Below the pieces are notes generated by a model that searched no databases, had not been told where the DNA came from, and saw nothing but the letters and a program-made list of their open reading frames with translations. Made by a program: the position numbers and the translations under genes. A DNA stretch of 64,000 bases, taken from the NCBI GenBank assembly GCA_000335735.1, contig AMYY01000001.1:171217-235216 (forward strand), in the 5' to 3' direction. This document shows positions 9,807 through 18,154 of the stretch, piece by piece. Each line of letters starts with the position of its first letter. The stretch's first letter is position 1. Source of the DNA: an alpha proteobacterium L41A (GTDB taxonomy: Bacteria; Pseudomonadota; Alphaproteobacteria; Caulobacterales; Caulobacteraceae).

Positions 9807-10619
9807 ATGCGCCCGCCTCTTCTGATCGCCTTGATCGCCTGCCTGGCCTCGCCCACTGTGGTGGCGGCTCAGTCTGTGCCAGAGCGCGATTTCTGCGCCG
9901 ATCGCCCCGGCAAGGGCACGCCGACCTGCCTCCTCGACAAGGGCCGCTGGCAGGTCGAACTCGGCCTGTTCGACGGCGCGCGTCAGACGGACGACGCCAC
10001 ACGGACCGACACCTGGGACGCCGGCGATCTGTTCGTGCGCTATGGCCTGACCGGCCTGACTGAGCTTCAGCTCGGGCTCACGACCTGGAACCGCGAACGG
10101 ATCCTCGACCGCGCGACAGGCGACCGTGAAGTGGCTGAGGGCGTCGGCGATCTCAGTATCGGCCTGCGCCACTCGCTGAAGTACCCTGACGGCTCGGACC
10201 TGTCCGTCGCGATTTCCGGCTTCATCACCGCGCCGACGGGTGCGCGCGCCATTCGCGCCGACGGTTTCGAGGGCGGGATCATCCTGCCGGTCTCCATCCC
10301 GCTGAACGACGACTGGAGCCTGAGCCTGTCGCCCGAGATCGACTGGGTCTCGGATGCGGACGGCGACGGCCGCCACGGCGCCTATACGATGGTCGCCGGC
10401 GTCGGACGCGGCTTCGGCCAATGGGACTTGGGCGCCGAGGTCTGGATCAGCCGCGACGATGATCCCGTCGCCCCGACCACGCCATCCACCTTCGACCTGA
10501 CCGCCGTCTGGTCGCCCCCGTCCCTGCCCGACGCCCAGCTGGACTTCGGCCTCAACTTCGGCCTGAACGACGACAGCCCGGACGTGGAGTTCGGCGTCGG
10601 TCTCGCACGGCGATTCTGA
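9807..10619 (+). CDS. Outer-membrane beta-barrel protein, transporter-like
   Basis: A 270-residue exported protein. The signal peptide MRPPLLIALIACLASPTVVA ends at an AQS site. The mature part is amphipathic beta structure (LFVRYGLTGLTELQLGLTTW, DLSIGLRHSLKYPDGSDLSV, TAVWSPPSLPDAQLDFGLN) and ends in phenylalanine (GLARRF), typical of outer-membrane barrels. It resembles the phenol-degradation MetA-pathway/transporter family. An in-frame ATG at 9774 exists, but the start at 9807 places the signal peptide correctly. Substrate unknown. Confidence 0.75.
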   Translation: MRPPLLIALIACLASPTVVAAQSVPERDFCADRPGKGTPTCLLDKGRWQVELGLFDGARQTDDATRTDTWDAGDLFVRYGLTGLTELQLGLTTWNRERILDRATGDREVAEGVGDLSIGLRHSLKYPDGSDLSVAISGFITAPTGARAIRADGFEGGIILPVSIPLNDDWSLSLSPEIDWVSDADGDGRHGAYTMVAGVGRGFGQWDLGAEVWISRDDDPVAPTTPSTFDLTAVWSPPSLPDAQLDFGLNFGLNDDSPDVEFGVGLARRF

Positions 10620-10654
10620 CGCGCCGTTGCGGACCCGACGTGTCGCTGCGACAA

Positions 10655-10915
10655 ATGTACATGGCCGATGCGACCGATATCCCGGGCGGCGTGGTTCACG
10701 AACTGCCGGACGACCTGCGCGAGACTTTGGTCGCCGCGCCCGACGCCCTGGCGACATGGCGCGACATCACGCCCCTGGCCCGCAACGAGTGGATCTGCTG
10801 GATCGAGTCCGCCAAGAAGGAGGAGACCCGGCGAAAGCGGCTGGATTGGGGCCGGGCGAGCTTGACCGACGGCAAGCGCCGCCCCTGCTGCTGGCCCGGC
10901 TGCCCTCACCGTTAG
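10655..10915 (+). CDS. YdeI/OmpD-associated family small protein
   Basis: Short protein (~86 residues) with the C-terminal YdeI/OmpD-associated signature: DITPLARNEWICWIESAKK, then ETRRKRLDW and the terminal GKRRPCCWPGCPHR. The family is linked to envelope stress or antimicrobial tolerance in enterics; its biochemical role is unknown. GTG at 10640 and ATG at 10661 are alternative starts in the same frame, and none has a clear RBS. It ends 4 bp before the convergent ahpF 3' end. Confidence 0.75.
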   Translation: MYMADATDIPGGVVHELPDDLRETLVAAPDALATWRDITPLARNEWICWIESAKKEETRRKRLDWGRASLTDGKRRPCCWPGCPHR

Positions 10916-10919
10916 GCGG

Positions 10920-12509
10920 TCACGCCGGTTCGGCCACCGCCTCTTTCGCCGGCTCCGTGCGGATCATGTAGTCGAAGGCCGACAGACCCGCCTTTGACCC
11001 CTCGCCCATGGCGATGACGATCTGCTTGTAGGGCACGGTCGTCGCGTCGCCCGCCGCGAATATGCCCGGCTGCGAGGTCTCGCCACGGTGATCCACCTCG
11101 ATCTCGCCGCGCGGCGTCAGGCCCACCGCGCCGTGCAGCCATTCGGTGTTCGGCACCAGACCGATCTGCACGAAGATGCCTTCCAGATCGACGTCGTGAT
11201 GGGCGTCGGAGTTGCGGTCCTTATAGGACAGGCCCGTCACCTTCTCGCCGTCGCCATGCACCTGGGTCGTCAGGGCTGAGGTCACGATCCGCACATTCGG
11301 CAGGGTCGCCAGCTTCCTCTGCAGCACCGCATCGGCTCGCAGTTCGCTGTCATATTCGATCAGGGTCACATGCGCCACAATGCCCGCCAGGTCGATGGCC
11401 GCCTCGACGCCGGAGTTGCCGCCGCCGATCACCGCCACCCGCTTGCCCTTGAACAGCGGCCCGTCGCAGTGCGGGCAATAGGCAACGCCCTTGTTCTTGT
11501 ACTGCTCCTCGCCCGGCACGTTCATCTGGCGCCAGCGCGCGCCCGTCGACAGGATGACGGTCCGTGATTTCAGGCTCGCGCCATTCTCCAGCACCACCTC
11601 ATGCAGGCCGCCTGGAACCTTGGCCGGGATCAGCTTGGCCGCCTTCTGCAGGTTCATCAGGTCCACTTCATACTCGCGGACGTGTTGTTCCAGATGGGCC
11701 GCCAGCTTGGGCCCTTCGGTGTAAGGGACCGAGACGAAGTTCTCGATCGCCATCGTGTCCAGCACCTGACCGCCGAAGCGTTCGGCGACGACGCCCGTGC
11801 GAATGCCCTTGCGCGCCGTGTAGATGGCGGCCGCCGCCCCTGCCGGCCCGCCGCCGACCACCAGAACCTCGAACGGATCCTTGGACTTCAAACGCTCCGC
11901 CGCGCGGGCTTCGGCGCCGGAGTCCAGCTTGGCGACGATCTGCTCCAGCTCCATCCGGCCCTGACCGAACAGTTCGCCGTTCAGGAAGACCGTCGGCACG
12001 GCCATGATCTTGCGTTGCTCGACCTCGTCCTTGAACAGGCCGCCCTCGATGGCGACGTGTTTGATGCGCGGATTGACCACGCTCATCAGGTTCAGCGCCT
12101 GCACCACGTCCGGGCAGTTCTGGCACGACAGCGAGAAATAGGTCTCGAACACATAGTCGCCGTCCAGGTCCCTGACCTGCTGGATCACCTCCTGCGCCGC
12201 CTTGGACGGATGGCCGCCGACGTGCAGCAGGGCCAGCACCAGCGAGGTGAACTCGTGGCCCAGCGGGATGCCCGCGAATCGCACGCCGATGTCCGTGCCC
12301 TTCCTGCGGATCAGGAAGCTGGGCTGGCGTTCGTCGTCATAGTCGCGGCCCATCTCCACCTTGCCGTGCGAGACCGACACGATCTCCTCCAGCAGGGTCT
12401 TCAGCTCGATCGACTTGGGCCCCGCGCCCAGCGAGGCGACGAGTTCGACGGGATGGACGATGTTCTTGAGGTAGGCTTCGAGCTGGGATTTCAGATTGGC
12501 GTCTAGCAT
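10920..12509 (-). CDS. ahpF: Alkyl hydroperoxide reductase subunit F
   Basis: FAD/NADH disulfide reductase that recycles AhpC. The 529-residue protein starts [16 protein letters not shown], with GAGG eight bases ahead. The N-terminal tandem thioredoxin-like region contains [11 protein letters not shown]. The C-terminal part has FAD motif [19 protein letters not shown], the redox pair in [16 protein letters not shown] motif [19 protein letters not shown] and [15 protein letters not shown]. It lies downstream of ahpC behind a terminator-like hairpin, so it may be expressed at a lower level or from its own promoter. Confidence 0.96.
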   Translation of the reverse strand: MLDANLKSQLEAYLKNIVHPVELVASLGAGPKSIELKTLLEEIVSVSHGKVEMGRDYDDERQPSFLIRRKGTDIGVRFAGIPLGHEFTSLVLALLHVGGHPSKAAQEVIQQVRDLDGDYVFETYFSLSCQNCPDVVQALNLMSVVNPRIKHVAIEGGLFKDEVEQRKIMAVPTVFLNGELFGQGRMELEQIVAKLDSGAEARAAERLKSKDPFEVLVVGGGPAGAAAAIYTARKGIRTGVVAERFGGQVLDTMAIENFVSVPYTEGPKLAAHLEQHVREYEVDLMNLQKAAKLIPAKVPGGLHEVVLENGASLKSRTVILSTGARWRQMNVPGEEQYKNKGVAYCPHCDGPLFKGKRVAVIGGGNSGVEAAIDLAGIVAHVTLIEYDSELRADAVLQRKLATLPNVRIVTSALTTQVHGDGEKVTGLSYKDRNSDAHHDVDLEGIFVQIGLVPNTEWLHGAVGLTPRGEIEVDHRGETSQPGIFAAGDATTVPYKQIVIAMGEGSKAGLSAFDYMIRTEPAKEAVAEPA

Positions 12510-12575
12510 CGGATGCTCCTCGGAATTCAATAGATTGAGCGCCGCCCTCAAGCCGCTTCAGGCGAGGACAGGACG

Positions 12576-12618
12576 CAAAAAGGCCGCGGGGCTGGAAACG
12601 CTACGCACCCCGCGGCCT
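12576..12618 (-). terminator. Rho-independent terminator between ahpC and ahpF
   Basis: On the minus strand AGGCCGCGGGG (12618-12608) pairs with CCCCGCGGCCT (12591-12581) and is followed by TTTTT (down to 12577). It lies 71 bp past the ahpC stop and 67 bp before the ahpF start, so it probably attenuates read-through. Confidence 0.8.
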
Positions 12619-12688
12619 CTGCGAACGCCCGAAAGGATCGGGCGTCCAGGCCGGCGACATCGAAACGCCGCCGGCCGAACTTGGGGTC

Positions 12689-13252
12689 TTAGATCTTGCC
12701 GACGAGGTCGAGCGACGGGGCCAGGGTGGCTTCGCCTTCTTCCCACTTGGCCGGGCAGACTTCACCGGGGTGCGAACGCACATACTGGGCGGCCTTGACC
12801 TTGCGCAGCAGCTCGGCGGCGTTGCGGCCGATGCCTTCCGACGTCGTCTCGGTGAACTGGATCACCCCGTCCGGATCGACCAGGAAGGTCGCACGGTCGG
12901 CCAGGCCCACGCCCGGACGCATGGCGTCGAAGTTGTTGGTCACCAGGCCCGACGGATCGCCCAGCATCGTGTATTCGATCTTGCCGATCGCCGGCGACGA
13001 GTCGTGCCAGGCCTTATGCGAGAAGTGGGTGTCGGTCGACACCGAATAGATCTCGACGCCCAGCTTCTGGAACTCGGCGTAGTGGTCGGCCAGGTCTTCC
13101 AGCTCGGTCGGGCACACGAAGGTGAAGTCGGCCGGATAGAAGAAGAAGATCGCCCACTTGCCCGCGACGTCGGCGTCCGTGACCGTCAGGAATTTGCCGC
13201 CCTTATAGGCTTCGGCCGTAAAGGGTTTGATGGTCGTGTTGATGAGGGCCAT
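12689..13252 (-). CDS. ahpC: Alkyl hydroperoxide reductase subunit C (peroxiredoxin)
   Basis: Two-cysteine peroxiredoxin that reduces peroxides; AhpF is its reductase. The 187-residue length matches the family. It starts [19 protein letters not shown]. The peroxidatic cysteine is in [19 protein letters not shown], and the resolving cysteine is in [13 protein letters not shown] near the C-terminus. A possible OxyR half-site (ATAG-N7-TTAT) lies ~90 bp upstream. Confidence 0.97.
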   Translation of the reverse strand: MALINTTIKPFTAEAYKGGKFLTVTDADVAGKWAIFFFYPADFTFVCPTELEDLADHYAEFQKLGVEIYSVSTDTHFSHKAWHDSSPAIGKIEYTMLGDPSGLVTNNFDAMRPGVGLADRATFLVDPDGVIQFTETTSEGIGRNAAELLRKVKAAQYVRSHPGEVCPAKWEEGEATLAPSLDLVGKI

Positions 13253-13339
13253 GCGCAAAATCCAATGCAAGGTGGTTGGGAGGCGCTCTCCCTACCGCAC
13301 CGCACCAGATAAGCCCAATCACTTATTTGCAGATGCGCA

Positions 13340-13354
13340 ATAGATTTTGGTTAT
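13340..13354. promoter_or_regulatory. Possible OxyR-type half-operator upstream of ahpC
   Basis: ATAG (13340-13343), seven bases, then TTAT (13351-13354) is one mismatch from the ATAG-N7-CTAT dyad of OxyR. It is 88-102 bp upstream of the ahpC ATG. Only one dyad is clear, so support is weak. Confidence 0.25.
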
Positions 13355-13359
13355 GGAGG

Positions 13360-14562
13360 TTAATACAGCAGGAACGGTCTCCGGGCCTCTTCCCACGCCA
13401 ACTCGTCCGGCTGCGTCGCGGCGACCAGATCGCCCGGCGTCGCGCCGGCGTCGTCCACCCATTCCCGCAAGCCCGGCCCACCGTTGATCACGTCGATGGG
13501 CAGTTTGCCGAACGCATACTCGTACGGAAAATCCCGCCATAGGTCATAGTCGGGATACAGCCGTCGGATCGCCTTGAACCCCAGGGCCTGCACCCGCCAC
13601 GGCTTGAAGGCAGCGTGGTCATAGCCGGGGTGATCGACATGGATCTGCACCCCGCTGCACAGCTTTCCGACGTGCTTGTGGAAGGTCGGCTCGAACCACA
13701 TGTCGCGCAAGACGCAGCCGCCCAGCCATTCCGGCGCCAGCGCCTGCATTTCCGCGATCACCGCCCGGGCATCGATGTCCGGCGCCCCGAACAGCTCCAG
13801 CGGCCGTGTCGTCCCCCGCCCTTCCGACAGGGTCGCCCCTTCCAGCATCACCGTGCCCGCATAGGCGCGCGCCATCGACAGGTTCGGCGCATTCGGGCTG
13901 GGATTGATCCACGACCGGTCCAGCAGCGGCCAGCCGAAGCCCGGGCCCGCCTCGGGCGCCCAGCCCTGCATCTCCACCACCCGGTAATCAACATCCAGCT
14001 TGAACTGGTCGATGAACCACAGGCCCAGTTCGCCCATCGTCATGCCGTGGCGCATCGGCATCGGCCCGGCCCCGACGAAGCTTTCCCAGCCGGGCTTTAG
14101 CGTCATCCCCTCGACCGGCCGTCCCGCCGGATTGGGCCGGTCCAGCACCCAGACCGACCTGCCATGTTTCGCCGCCGCCTCCAGCACGTACAGAAGCGTC
14201 GTCACATAGGTGTAGATGCGGCAGCCCAGGTCCTGCAAATCCACCAGCAGCACGTCGAACTCGGCCATCCATTCGTCGCGCGGGCGCCGCACCTCGCCGT
14301 ACAGGCTGAAGACCGGGAAGCCGTGCACCGGATCGCGATAATCCGGGCTCTCCATCATATTGTCCTGGAGATCGCCTTTCATCCCGTGCTGCGGGCCAAA
14401 GGCGGCGGTCAGACGGATTTCGGAACAGGCGGCCAGCGCGTCCACCGCGTGGGTCAGATCCTTCGTCACCGACGCCGGATGCGCCAGCAAGGCCACGCGT
14501 CGCCCCTTCAGCTGCGCTCTCAGGGCGTCATCGGACAAAAGGCGGTCGAGGCCGAAGTTCAT
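13360..14562 (-). CDS. DUF1343 / NamZ-type exo-N-acetylmuramidase
   Basis: A 400-residue DUF1343 protein. Characterised members (NamZ, GH171) remove terminal MurNAc from peptidoglycan fragments. It has VALLAHPASVTKDLTHAVD, FGPQHGMKGDLQDNM, the FDVLLVDLQDLGCRIYTYV strand with conserved acidic and tyrosine residues, then VLDRPNPAGRPVEG. No signal peptide is visible, which suggests cytosolic recycling of muropeptides, although some homologues are exported. The start overlaps the upstream DOMON-like gene by 4 bp. Confidence 0.88.
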   Translation of the reverse strand: MNFGLDRLLSDDALRAQLKGRRVALLAHPASVTKDLTHAVDALAACSEIRLTAAFGPQHGMKGDLQDNMMESPDYRDPVHGFPVFSLYGEVRRPRDEWMAEFDVLLVDLQDLGCRIYTYVTTLLYVLEAAAKHGRSVWVLDRPNPAGRPVEGMTLKPGWESFVGAGPMPMRHGMTMGELGLWFIDQFKLDVDYRVVEMQGWAPEAGPGFGWPLLDRSWINPSPNAPNLSMARAYAGTVMLEGATLSEGRGTTRPLELFGAPDIDARAVIAEMQALAPEWLGGCVLRDMWFEPTFHKHVGKLCSGVQIHVDHPGYDHAAFKPWRVQALGFKAIRRLYPDYDLWRDFPYEYAFGKLPIDVINGGPGLREWVDDAGATPGDLVAATQPDELAWEEARRPFLLY

Positions 14563-15065
14563 GTCAGGTCCAGCGCGAACGAGTCGGGATGATGAAAGTC
14601 CGGCTTATCCGAAGGATGCGCCAGCGCCCAATAGCCGATCGCCCCGTCCACGCCCCGGATCACCGCCGCCAACCCCGCCGCCCCGGCCGCATCCTCCGGC
14701 AAGGTCACGTCCGCCGTCAGCACAAATTGTCCCGGCGCCAACCGCATCACGATGAACGGCGCGGGCATCTGCAGATCCCGCATCCCCTCGCGATAGCCGT
14801 CAAACTGATAGGCCGCCCACGCCCCCGACGGCGACAGATTGTATTCGACATAGCCGCCCGCCGTCCGCACGAAGGCCTCGAAACAGGTCGCCCGCCACAA
14901 CCCATCCGTCCGCACCCGCGCCGCCGCCTCCGGCCGCCACACGCCCTCCACCGGTCCGGCCAGCACATACTCCAGGCTCAGCACCCGCCCCGCCCGTCGC
15001 GCCTCGACCTCCAGCGTCAGTCCCGCCGGGCTGGATGTCGGGTGCGGGATCAGGGGCAGACGCAT
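14559..15065 (-). CDS. DOMON-like domain protein
   Basis: A 168-residue protein resembling the DOMON-like family. Motifs are LPLIPHPTSSPAGLTLEVEA, the LEYVLAGPVEGVWRP strand, DGLWRATCFEAFVRTAGGYV and EYNLSPSGAWAAYQFDGYR, a W/Y-rich beta-sandwich of unknown ligand. There is no signal peptide. It is coupled (4-bp overlap) to the DUF1343 gene, a pairing that suggests a link with cell-wall sugar recycling, but that is inference only. Confidence 0.8.
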   Translation of the reverse strand: MRLPLIPHPTSSPAGLTLEVEARRAGRVLSLEYVLAGPVEGVWRPEAAARVRTDGLWRATCFEAFVRTAGGYVEYNLSPSGAWAAYQFDGYREGMRDLQMPAPFIVMRLAPGQFVLTADVTLPEDAAGAAGLAAVIRGVDGAIGYWALAHPSDKPDFHHPDSFALDLT

Positions 15066-15154
15066 GGAGGCTTCGTATCGCAGGCTGACGGCGTGTCAAA
15101 GCCGCCGCCAGATCAACCCTTGCGCCCGCCTGCGCATCATGGAAGCATCACAAT

Positions 15155-15358
15155 ATGCCCAAGCGCTCACCCTACGGTCCGCAGATGACCTTTCCTGAAA
15201 AGCGCCAGATGCTGAAGGATCGCTTCCACCTCTTGGTCGGACCGCTCGTTCTCTGTTTGGCCGTCAGTGGCGCGTCGGCCGAACCCTCTTCCGTCTTCCT
15301 GGCGTGGACTGTGGGCATCGCTCTGGTCGCGCTGGTCCTCAACCGGCTGATTCCTTGA
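15155..15358 (+). CDS. Small membrane protein, 67 aa
   Basis: Unrecognised small protein with two hydrophobic stretches: FHLLVGPLVLCLAVSGASA around residues 24-42, and FLAWTVGIALVALVLNRLI at the C-terminus. The first could be a signal peptide or anchor. An internal ATG at 15185 (MTFPEKRQMLKDR) is an alternative start. No RBS is clear for either. A ~330-bp non-coding stretch follows before tyrS. Confidence 0.5.
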   Translation: MPKRSPYGPQMTFPEKRQMLKDRFHLLVGPLVLCLAVSGASAEPSSVFLAWTVGIALVALVLNRLIP

Positions 15359-15577
15359 AGACGGACAGCTTGGCGGCAAATCGTCAGCCATCGCACCTGA
15401 ACGCAACATCGGCTGCATTTACAGCGGCATGAGGCGCAGCAGCGTCGTCGTACCCATCGCGACCTGAAACGGCGCTAAAATGGGCGCGCCATGCCCAAAG
15501 CCGCTCCGCCTGAAATTGTACCTTCTTGCATTTTGCACGCGTTTTCGCGTTGCAACACATTTTCGCGCCGACTGAGA

Positions 15578-15601
15578 TTAGACGAATTAGACACTTTAGA
15601 C
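15578..15601. repeat. Three TTAGAC direct repeats, 9-bp period
   Basis: TTAGAC occurs at 15578-15583, 15587-15592 and 15596-15601, with GAA and ACT between. The exact 9-bp phasing ~90 bp before tyrS suggests a cooperative protein-binding site or a short tandem duplication. Confidence 0.6.
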
Positions 15602-15623
15602 GGTGTTTTTCATCCGCACCGTC
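15599..15623 (+). promoter_or_regulatory. Leader hairpin upstream of tyrS
   Basis: GACGGTG (15599-15605) and CACCGTC (15617-15623) form a 7-bp stem around an 11-base loop that starts with five T. It overlaps the last TTAGAC unit. It could be a transcript leader hairpin or an operator; no T-box features are seen. Confidence 0.4.
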
Positions 15624-15690
15624 TGAACAGCCGACGCCGTCTCGACTAGGGGAAGACGACCTTCGTCATCCCTGCTAACCCAGCCTCACC

Positions 15691-16944
15691 ATGACCGAAC
15701 ACGCCTTCAAATCCGACTTCCTCCGCACCATGCAGGCGCGAGGCTATATCCATCAGATCACCCATCCGGCCGAACTGGATGCAGCGGCCGCCGCCGGCGT
15801 GGTCACGGGCTATATCGGCTTTGACGCCACCGCTCCTTCGCTGCATGTCGGACACCTGATCCAGATCATGCTGCTGCGTCGCCTGCAGCAGGCCGGACAC
15901 AAGCCCATCGTCCTGATGGGCGGCGGCACGACGAAGGTGGGCGACCCCAGCTTCAAGGATACGCAGCGCCCCCTGCTGACCGAAGAGCGGATCGCCGAGA
16001 ACATCGCCGGCATCAAGGGCGTGTTTGAAAAGTTTCTGACCTTCGGCGACGGCCCGTCGGATGCGATCATGGTCGACAACGACGAATGGCTGTCCAAGCT
16101 GGGCTACCTGGAATTCCTGCGCGACTACGGCACGCATTTCACCGTCAACCGGATGCTCAGCTTCGATTCGGTCAAGCTGCGACTGGAACGTGAGCAGCCG
16201 CTGACCTTCCTCGAATTCAACTACATGCTGATGCAGGCCACCGACTTCCTGGAGCTGAATCGCCGCTACGGCTGCACACTCCAGATGGGCGGCTCGGATC
16301 AGTGGGGCAACATCATCAACGGCGTCGAACTGACCCGCAAGGTGGACCAGAAAGCCGCCTTCGGGCTGACCACGCCCCTACTCTCGACCGCCTCGGGCCA
16401 GAAGATGGGCAAGACCGTGGGCGGCGCCGTCTGGCTGAATGCCGACGCCCTGTCGCCCTATGACTACTGGCAATACTGGCGCAACACCGAGGATGGCGAC
16501 GTGGGCCGCTTCATGCGCCTGTTCACCGACCTGTCGGACGCCGAAATCGCTGGCTACGAGTCGCTGGAAGGCGCAGCCATCAACGACGCCAAGAAGGCTC
16601 TCGCCGACGCCGCGACGACCATGCTGCACGGCGCAGAGGCCGCCGCAACCGCCCGCGCCGCCGCCGAGAGCGCCTTCGAAAAAGGCCAGTTGTCCGCCGA
16701 CCTGCCGACCGTCGAACTGCCGTCGGCCGAGGTCTACGGCGCCATGATCGCCGCCGTCGTGACCAAGGCCGGCCTGACGGCGTCCAACGGCGAGGCCCGT
16801 CGCCTGGCCCAGGGCGGCGGCCTGCGTCTGAACGACGCCGCAGTGTCCGACGGCGCCCAACTGCTGACGGAAACCGACCTCAGGGACGGCGTCATCAAAC
16901 TGGCGGCCGGCAAGAAAAAGATCGTTCTGGTGAGGCCCGTCTGA
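15691..16944 (+). CDS. tyrS: Tyrosyl-tRNA synthetase
   Basis: Charges tRNA-Tyr in the cytoplasm. The 417-residue class I synthetase has the HIGH-like motif in [34 protein letters not shown] binding loop, [20 protein letters not shown] with the tyrosine-binding residues, [15 protein letters not shown] and a KMSKS-like loop [18 protein letters not shown]-terminal S4-type RNA-binding segment ends [11 protein letters not shown]. Its stop overlaps the bcp start (TGATG), so the two are probably cotranscribed. Confidence 0.97.
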   Translation: MTEHAFKSDFLRTMQARGYIHQITHPAELDAAAAAGVVTGYIGFDATAPSLHVGHLIQIMLLRRLQQAGHKPIVLMGGGTTKVGDPSFKDTQRPLLTEERIAENIAGIKGVFEKFLTFGDGPSDAIMVDNDEWLSKLGYLEFLRDYGTHFTVNRMLSFDSVKLRLEREQPLTFLEFNYMLMQATDFLELNRRYGCTLQMGGSDQWGNIINGVELTRKVDQKAAFGLTTPLLSTASGQKMGKTVGGAVWLNADALSPYDYWQYWRNTEDGDVGRFMRLFTDLSDAEIAGYESLEGAAINDAKKALADAATTMLHGAEAAATARAAAESAFEKGQLSADLPTVELPSAEVYGAMIAAVVTKAGLTASNGEARRLAQGGGLRLNDAAVSDGAQLLTETDLRDGVIKLAAGKKKIVLVRPV

Positions 16945-17408
16945 TGTCCGCCGCCGAAGGTCAGCCCGCGCCCGCCCTCGACCTGCCCACGGACGGCGGC
17001 GGCCGCGTCACCCTCGCCGCCCTGCAAGGCAGGCCTGCCGTCGTCTATTTCTACCCCAAGGACGACACGACCGGCTGCACGCGTGAAGCCCAGGACTTCA
17101 CCGCCCTGGCGCCCGACTTCGCTGCGCTGGGCATGCCGGTCATCGGCGTGTCCAAGGACACGGTGAAGAAGCACGACAGGTTCAAGGCCAAATACGATCT
17201 CGCCGTCACCCTTGCCTCCGACGAGGATGGCGCCGCCTGCGAGGATTGGGGCGTCTGGGTGCAGAAGAAGCTCTACGGCCGCGAATATATGGGCATCGAG
17301 CGGGCCACCTTCCTGATCGACGCCGAGGGCCGCGTCGCCAAGGCCTGGCGCAATGTGAAGGTCGCCGACCACGCCGCCGCCGTGCTGGAGGCCGCCAGGG
17401 CCCTATGA
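16944..17408 (+). CDS. bcp: Peroxiredoxin of the Bcp/PrxQ family
   Basis: Thiol peroxidase of 154 residues. The peroxidatic cysteine is in FYPKDDTTGCTREAQDF near residue 45, but position +5 is Ala/Glu/Gln, so the usual nearby resolving cysteine of PrxQ is missing; a further Cys in GAACEDWGVW is the only other one. It ends with the TFLIDAEGRVAKAWRNVKV strand. It is coupled to tyrS by a 1-bp overlap, which probably reflects convenience of transcription rather than function. Confidence 0.92.
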   Translation: MSAAEGQPAPALDLPTDGGGRVTLAALQGRPAVVYFYPKDDTTGCTREAQDFTALAPDFAALGMPVIGVSKDTVKKHDRFKAKYDLAVTLASDEDGAACEDWGVWVQKKLYGREYMGIERATFLIDAEGRVAKAWRNVKVADHAAAVLEAARAL

Positions 17409-17522
17409 TCGGCGAGCGCCGTTCGGAAGCGATGCTTGACCTTCGCCCCTCCTCCACGGCCTAGTGGGCGTCGGGGCTAATAGGGGCTTGGCCGGCCTTG
17501 GCTGGCAGATGCGGAGCGCACC

Positions 17523-18068
17523 ATGTTCACCAAGAGCAAATCCTACGACAGCGGATCGAACGGCCTGGGCATCCCCCCGGCGCCCGAACCGACCACGCCC
17601 ACGCCGACGACAGTGACCACGCCGTCCCTGCCTGCCACGACGCCTGCGCCGCGCGCGCCCGAACCGGCCCGTCCGGCAGCCCGGTCCAGCAATCTGTCGA
17701 CCCTGTCGGCCGGCGTGAAATACGAAGGCAACATCTCCGGCGCCGGCGAGCTTCAGGTCGACGGCTCGCTGAAGGGCGACGTCCGCGTCTCGCGCGTCGT
17801 GATCGGCGAAGGCGGCTCGGTCGAGGGCACGGTCCATGCCGACGTTCTTGACGTGCGCGGCCGCGTCTCGGGCGCCATCGTCGCCAAACAGGTCAAGCTG
17901 CACGCCACCGCCCGCGTCGAGGGCGACATCACGCAAGAGCAACTCGCCATCGACCAAGGCGCCTGGTTCCAGGGCCGCTGCAATCAGGCCAAGCGCGACA
18001 CGCCCGGCGCCGCCATGCTGGAAGCCCCCGCGCCGAAGGCCGACAAGGCGGACAAGACCGCCGCCTGA
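17523..18068 (+). CDS. Bactofilin (polymer-forming cytoskeletal protein)
   Basis: A 181-residue bactofilin. A proline/threonine-rich disordered N-terminus (~60 residues) leads into the beta-helical core: LSAGVKYEGNISGAGELQVD, GSLKGDVRVSRVVIGEGGSV, then GTVHADVLDVRGRVSGAIVA, built of short hydrophobic repeats. The tail is basic and alanine-rich. In Caulobacter, bactofilins localise to the stalk base and recruit cell-wall enzymes. Here no LytM peptidase gene is adjacent. A bidirectional terminator follows. Confidence 0.92.
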   Translation: MFTKSKSYDSGSNGLGIPPAPEPTTPTPTTVTTPSLPATTPAPRAPEPARPAARSSNLSTLSAGVKYEGNISGAGELQVDGSLKGDVRVSRVVIGEGGSVEGTVHADVLDVRGRVSGAIVAKQVKLHATARVEGDITQEQLAIDQGAWFQGRCNQAKRDTPGAAMLEAPAPKADKADKTAA

Positions 18069-18120
18069 CCGCGTCGCGATAGAGGAGCACAAGTCGACCG
18101 CAAGGCCGGCAGCCCAAAAC

Positions 18121-18150
18121 AAAAAGGGCGGCTCGTCGGAGCCGCCCTTT
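18121..18150. terminator. Bidirectional terminator between bactofilin gene and prfB
   Basis: GGGCGGCTC (18126-18134) and GAGCCGCCC (18139-18147) form a stem, flanked by AAAAA on the left and TTTT on the right. It can terminate both the rightward bactofilin gene and the leftward prfB transcript. Confidence 0.88.
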
Positions 18151-18154
18151 TCCG

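Larger units (their letters stand above)
15359..15690. other. Gene-free 332-bp leader region of tyrS
   Basis: No credible ORF lies here. The left half has no recognisable structure. The right half holds three TTAGAC units at exact 9-bp spacing (15578, 15587, 15596), followed by a hairpin (15599-15623) and the tyrS RBS region. The stretch before the repeats is AT-richer than the surroundings and probably carries the tyrS promoter. Confidence 0.5.

Noticed and set aside
15359..15690. T-box riboswitch ahead of tyrS
   Set aside because: No T-box sequence, specifier loop or terminator/antiterminator pair is visible, and T-boxes are essentially absent from alphaproteobacterial tyrS genes.
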